The notes under the pieces are model-generated. The model was not told where the DNA came from and did not search any database. It was given only the letters and a program-made list of their open reading frames with translations. Below are positions 61,235-64,000 of a DNA stretch of 64,000 nt, piece after piece. Made by a program: the position numbers and the translations under genes. Position 1 is the stretch's first letter; each line of letters begins with the position of its first letter. The stretch spans positions 33,591 through 97,590 of the forward strand of contig JABFGF010000012.1 of NCBI GenBank assembly GCA_013112635.1, in the 5' to 3' direction. The stretch is from Calditrichota bacterium. Its GTDB lineage: Bacteria > Calditrichota > Calditrichia > Calditrichales > J004.

Positions 61235-62107
61235 GTGTTAAAAAATATTATGGTTTTATTTATACTTGTACCTTTTATGGTTTCAGCCCAATCGCGCTGG
61301 AAGAGAAGTGAGGCTGTAAAAAAAATAGATATTGAGCTTTTTCATTCAACTCAAACTGCAAACCTGCCAACAACCGAAACCCTTAAAAAGGGCGATTTTA
61401 TGTACGAAATCTCCCATCGCTTTGGTAAGATTTCTGATGGCTATGACGCATTATATGGTTTTGATGGACCTGTTTCCATGCGTACTGCACTTAGCTATGG
61501 AGTTACCGATCATTTTATGATAACTGCTGGCCGAAGTGGTACTTTTGATAATCTTGAACTTCGTGGGAAATACAAACTATGGCAATTGGAAAGTAAAACA
61601 ATGCCATCAGTTTTCGCCTTTCGTGCCGGGCTGGCGATCAATACAAATGATGGGCAGTTTGATGCATTTGATGCGGATTATACCCAGTATTTTGCACAGC
61701 TTGTTTACAATATAATGTTCCTGGACAAGAAGCTTGGAGTAGGTATTGTCCCTTCCTATGTTTATAACAGCTATATTTTTGCTAAACAAAATAACCTTGA
61801 TACAAAGTATTCTTTTACTCTTGGAACATACTATCAATATTATTTTAGCAGGCTTTTCAGCCTTTGGGCAGAGTTTAGTCCGGTTATTGGTGGTTGGCAG
61901 GGTTCGATTGCAGCAAATCCTCTTAAAGAATTTAGGTCATATAATACAATTGCGGTAGGTGGCGCTATTGAAACGGGTGGTCATGTATTTCATTTATTTG
62001 TCACAAACAGCAACCGTTTAAATACAACACAATATCTTGTTGGCTCCGATGCGGAAACAGATAAAGATGCATGGAAACTTGGGTTTGGTATTACCCGCGA
62101 GTTATAA
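61235..62107 (+). CDS. DUF5777 beta-barrel protein
   Basis: 290 residues from the GTG at 61235. AAGGAG (61224-61229) is five bases upstream, which excludes a GTG at 61229. The signal peptide ends VPFMVSAQS. The barrel pattern FMYEISHRFGKISDGYDALY and RTALSYGVTDHFMITAGRS is typical of DUF5777, and the end ends with GFGITREL. These outer-membrane proteins accompany YceI and small cytochromes in FCB genomes; the function is unknown. Confidence 0.82.
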   Translation: MLKNIMVLFILVPFMVSAQSRWKRSEAVKKIDIELFHSTQTANLPTTETLKKGDFMYEISHRFGKISDGYDALYGFDGPVSMRTALSYGVTDHFMITAGRSGTFDNLELRGKYKLWQLESKTMPSVFAFRAGLAINTNDGQFDAFDADYTQYFAQLVYNIMFLDKKLGVGIVPSYVYNSYIFAKQNNLDTKYSFTLGTYYQYYFSRLFSLWAEFSPVIGGWQGSIAANPLKEFRSYNTIAVGGAIETGGHVFHLFVTNSNRLNTTQYLVGSDAETDKDAWKLGFGITREL

Positions 62108-62135
62108 GATGTGATAAGCATTTTTTAACCACAGA

Positions 62136-63662
62136 TTATCTTTTTAATGCTTGTGCCCAGGATTTGTGTAAGGCTGGTTTTGCATCTTTGCATATAAAAA
62201 CCGCTAAACCACGTTCTCGCGCAAACGGATTTGTTATCCTACCTGCAATATCCACATCATTAAAATAGTTTTCAACAGTGTTCAAGTTTCCACCAACCCA
62301 GAAAACAACTTTTGCATCAATTTTTTCCGGTGCCCAGGGTAAATAATTAGAACTCATTGAAACTGCTTTGGGTAAACCATATTGATTGCCATAAAAATCT
62401 ACACATCCGGAATCGCCATAATTTTCACCATAAATTATACAGCTTTGTTTTTCAGCATCAGTAAGCTGGTTGTAAGAAAACTGTACAATATCTGCTACTT
62501 CATTCCAGCCTAGTTGATCTGCATAATCCTGTGGCAGATCATAAATACGTCCATCTTCCCAGCGCAACAGTGCATCAAATCCTGCATCTTTTGTCAACTG
62601 GCCGTAGTAAAGCATTCCACTTAATGGTAACACCGGCAAACTATGCGGAAGAACAGGGATAAACAATAAAACTGTAATAGCAGGAAATGCAATCCTAATC
62701 CAAAGTTTTTTGATTAATTGTTCAGCAAAAATGCCGCCAAAAGCAAAGAGAACAAAATACGATCCTCCGATATAATAATTTTTAGAGTCCAGCAATAAAA
62801 AAATTATAAAATTTATTACAAATGCCAGACCTAAAGCATGATATTTTTTAGCCTCTTGGCCAAACAGTAGAAATCCTAATCCTGCAAGCCAGAATAATAA
62901 AACCGGTGCTGCCATTAAAAGTTGGTCCAAAATAAAAACTATAGGTGAAATATGAACCAACTGAGACTGGTTTAATGCGGACATGTGATGGAATACAGGA
63001 AATCCATTTAAAGACTGCCAGATGAGGTTTGGCATAAAAATGAGCACGGCTATTGCAATGGCCAGATAAGGGTATTTTGTTTTAAAAATTTCTCTTTCCT
63101 TAGAAATAGCTATTCCGGCCAGAATTGAAACGGCCCAAATAAAAATGGTATATTTTACCAACATCCCCAAACCAACCATAGCACCAATCATATAAATGTA
63201 TTTTGTTTGTTTTGATTTTAGCCACTTTACTGTAAAATAAGATGTGAGCACCCAGTAGAAATAATTGAAAACCACAGGCATAAAATAATGATCTATCCTT
63301 AAATAGAGAGGCACACACAAAACACCTACCATTGCAATGATTTGTGCAAATTTTTTACCGCCAACTTGTTTTACAATTAGCCCGGTAATAAAAACATTAA
63401 GTGCGCCAAAAAGAGCAGGAAAGAAGCGAATGGCAAACTCAGTGTAGCCGAAAATATTTTGTGCAAGCCAGGCAAAAATGGCAATGGTTGGCGGTGTTTC
63501 AATAAAACCCCAGGCAAGGTGATTACCCATTTCGAAATACATAAATTCATCACGGTGGATTCCATATTTTGCATAAGTTATGAGATGGATGATAAACTTT
63601 AGCAAAGCGGCGCCTGCAATAATTCCCCAGTTTTTTAAAAAAGCAAGTAGTTTCGTTTGCAT
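62136..63662 (-). CDS. Glycosyltransferase family 39 (PMT/ArnT-like) membrane protein
   Basis: 508 residues with about ten transmembrane helices. The N-terminal loop YGIHRDEFMYFEMG carries the catalytic-type Asp-Glu of GT39/ArnT enzymes, and ETPPTIAIFAW follows. A soluble C-terminal domain begins near residue 360. Such enzymes transfer a sugar from a polyprenyl-phosphate donor to a protein or lipid. Donor and acceptor are unknown. It converges with the DUF5777 gene, 28 bases apart, and starts at an ATG on 63662. Confidence 0.87.
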   Translation of the reverse strand: MQTKLLAFLKNWGIIAGAALLKFIIHLITYAKYGIHRDEFMYFEMGNHLAWGFIETPPTIAIFAWLAQNIFGYTEFAIRFFPALFGALNVFITGLIVKQVGGKKFAQIIAMVGVLCVPLYLRIDHYFMPVVFNYFYWVLTSYFTVKWLKSKQTKYIYMIGAMVGLGMLVKYTIFIWAVSILAGIAISKEREIFKTKYPYLAIAIAVLIFMPNLIWQSLNGFPVFHHMSALNQSQLVHISPIVFILDQLLMAAPVLLFWLAGLGFLLFGQEAKKYHALGLAFVINFIIFLLLDSKNYYIGGSYFVLFAFGGIFAEQLIKKLWIRIAFPAITVLLFIPVLPHSLPVLPLSGMLYYGQLTKDAGFDALLRWEDGRIYDLPQDYADQLGWNEVADIVQFSYNQLTDAEKQSCIIYGENYGDSGCVDFYGNQYGLPKAVSMSSNYLPWAPEKIDAKVVFWVGGNLNTVENYFNDVDIAGRITNPFARERGLAVFICKDAKPALHKSWAQALKR

Positions 63663-63804
63663 TCGAATTTTCTCCTGTTTGACCTGGGGAGATTATACAA
63701 ATAAATTTTGAAGAGTCTGTCTTTTCCAATCGGCGAGGCGTTCGTTCCAATCGGGAAGTATAGAGCTAAGATGTAAGTTGGGAGTTTATTTATAGTTAGT
63801 ATCA

Positions 63805-63860
63805 AATGATACCTTAATGAATTTTGTGTATTTTAAACCAAAATCTAAGGAGGTATCATT
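63805..63860 (+). promoter_or_regulatory. Inverted repeat overlapping the ribosome site of the last gene
   Basis: AATGATACC (63805-63813) and GGTATCATT (63852-63860) are perfect 9-bp inverses. The second covers the end of the ribosome site AAGGAGG (63847-63853) and abuts the ATG at 63861. It could be a translation-controlling hairpin or a repressor site. Confidence 0.5.
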
Positions 63861-64000
63861 ATGGATCAAAACCTTACCAAAAGGCTTCATTCCAAGTCTG
63901 TTAAAAACGCTATTGTTAATAATATTTCTCATGATTTCAACCTTACACCGATACTGGCTGAAGCTTACTTTAACCAGATTAAAAACTATTTCTTAGAACA
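63861..64000 (+). CDS. N-terminal fragment, DUF1670-like (uncertain)
   Basis: 46 residues visible before the window ends. A perfect ribosome site AAGGAGG at 63847 precedes the ATG. The sequence NLTKRLHSKSVKNAIVNNIS, then FNLTPILAEAYFNQI, is helical and resembles the start of DUF1670 proteins as I remember them, a family of unknown role sometimes linked with mobile elements. With so little sequence, this is tentative. Confidence 0.35.
   Translation, partial: MDQNLTKRLHSKSVKNAIVNNISHDFNLTPILAEAYFNQIKNYFLE

Noticed and set aside
1..64000. CRISPR arrays, tRNA or rRNA genes, integrases
   Set aside because: No regular spaced repeats, no tRNA-like arms with the TTCGA loop in context, and no recombinase or transposase motifs were found by eye on either strand.

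Overview
The window is AT-rich bacterial chromosome and densely coded. The gene content suggests a Gram-negative bacterium of the FCB type, perhaps Calditrichota or a relative; this is inference from gene content, not a placement. It has TolC/RND pumps, many lipoproteins and beta-barrels, golvesin-like domains, DUF5777 and DUF5683 proteins, and heptose synthesis (HldD). TTG and GTG starts are common. The small SRP RNA lies next to dnaX-ybaB-recR. I saw no tRNA, rRNA, CRISPR array or transposase.

Layout. 1-3390: a truncated sensor-like gene, a CaCA exchanger and a membrane hybrid kinase. 3573-19919: an export island with an ABC ATPase, a giant ABC permease carrying a decayed M1-peptidase-like region and a golvesin-like domain, TolC, a lipoprotein adaptor, a classical RND pump, a 1563-residue RND permease fused to an ABC ATPase, and a small ABC-2 permease. 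A DUF559 endonuclease gene flanked by an inverted repeat sits inside the island. 20100-22821: msrP and msrQ with a toxin-antitoxin module wedged between them. 22824-30327: minus-strand genes including an M20-type peptidase, a YkgJ protein, a golvesin/amidase lipoprotein and a LysE exporter. 30438-33329: SRP RNA, dnaX, ybaB, recR.

33375-36841: a hydrolase and a convergent metallo-beta-lactamase-fold gene, split by a DUF4143 ATPase unit bounded by 52-bp direct repeats. 37243-47842: a divergent uracil-DNA glycosylase, a four-helix-bundle pseudogene, hldD, ferredoxin, outer-membrane proteins, aminopeptidase P, a VapBC-like pair, a DUF2914 protein and glpD. 48034-50010: a convergent restriction-modification pair whose methylase carries its own DNA-binding domain and has three phased repeats upstream. 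50583-57101: an arylpyruvate (IOR) to acyl-CoA to ATP (ADP-forming ligase) operon. 57200-64000: thioredoxin, a second hybrid kinase, a cytochrome-like lipoprotein, two YceI proteins, a DUF5777 barrel, a GT39 glycosyltransferase and the start of another gene.

Main points to pursue: the RND-ABC fusion, in which the ABC domain itself appears split by membrane helices; the ATPase unit inserted at the 3' end of a gene with a 52-bp duplication; the DUF559 gene whose own C-terminus is encoded by a repeat also present as a gene-less inverted pair elsewhere; the toxin-antitoxin pair translationally linked to msrQ; and an IorA without its iron-sulphur domain beside an unassigned Rossmann protein.
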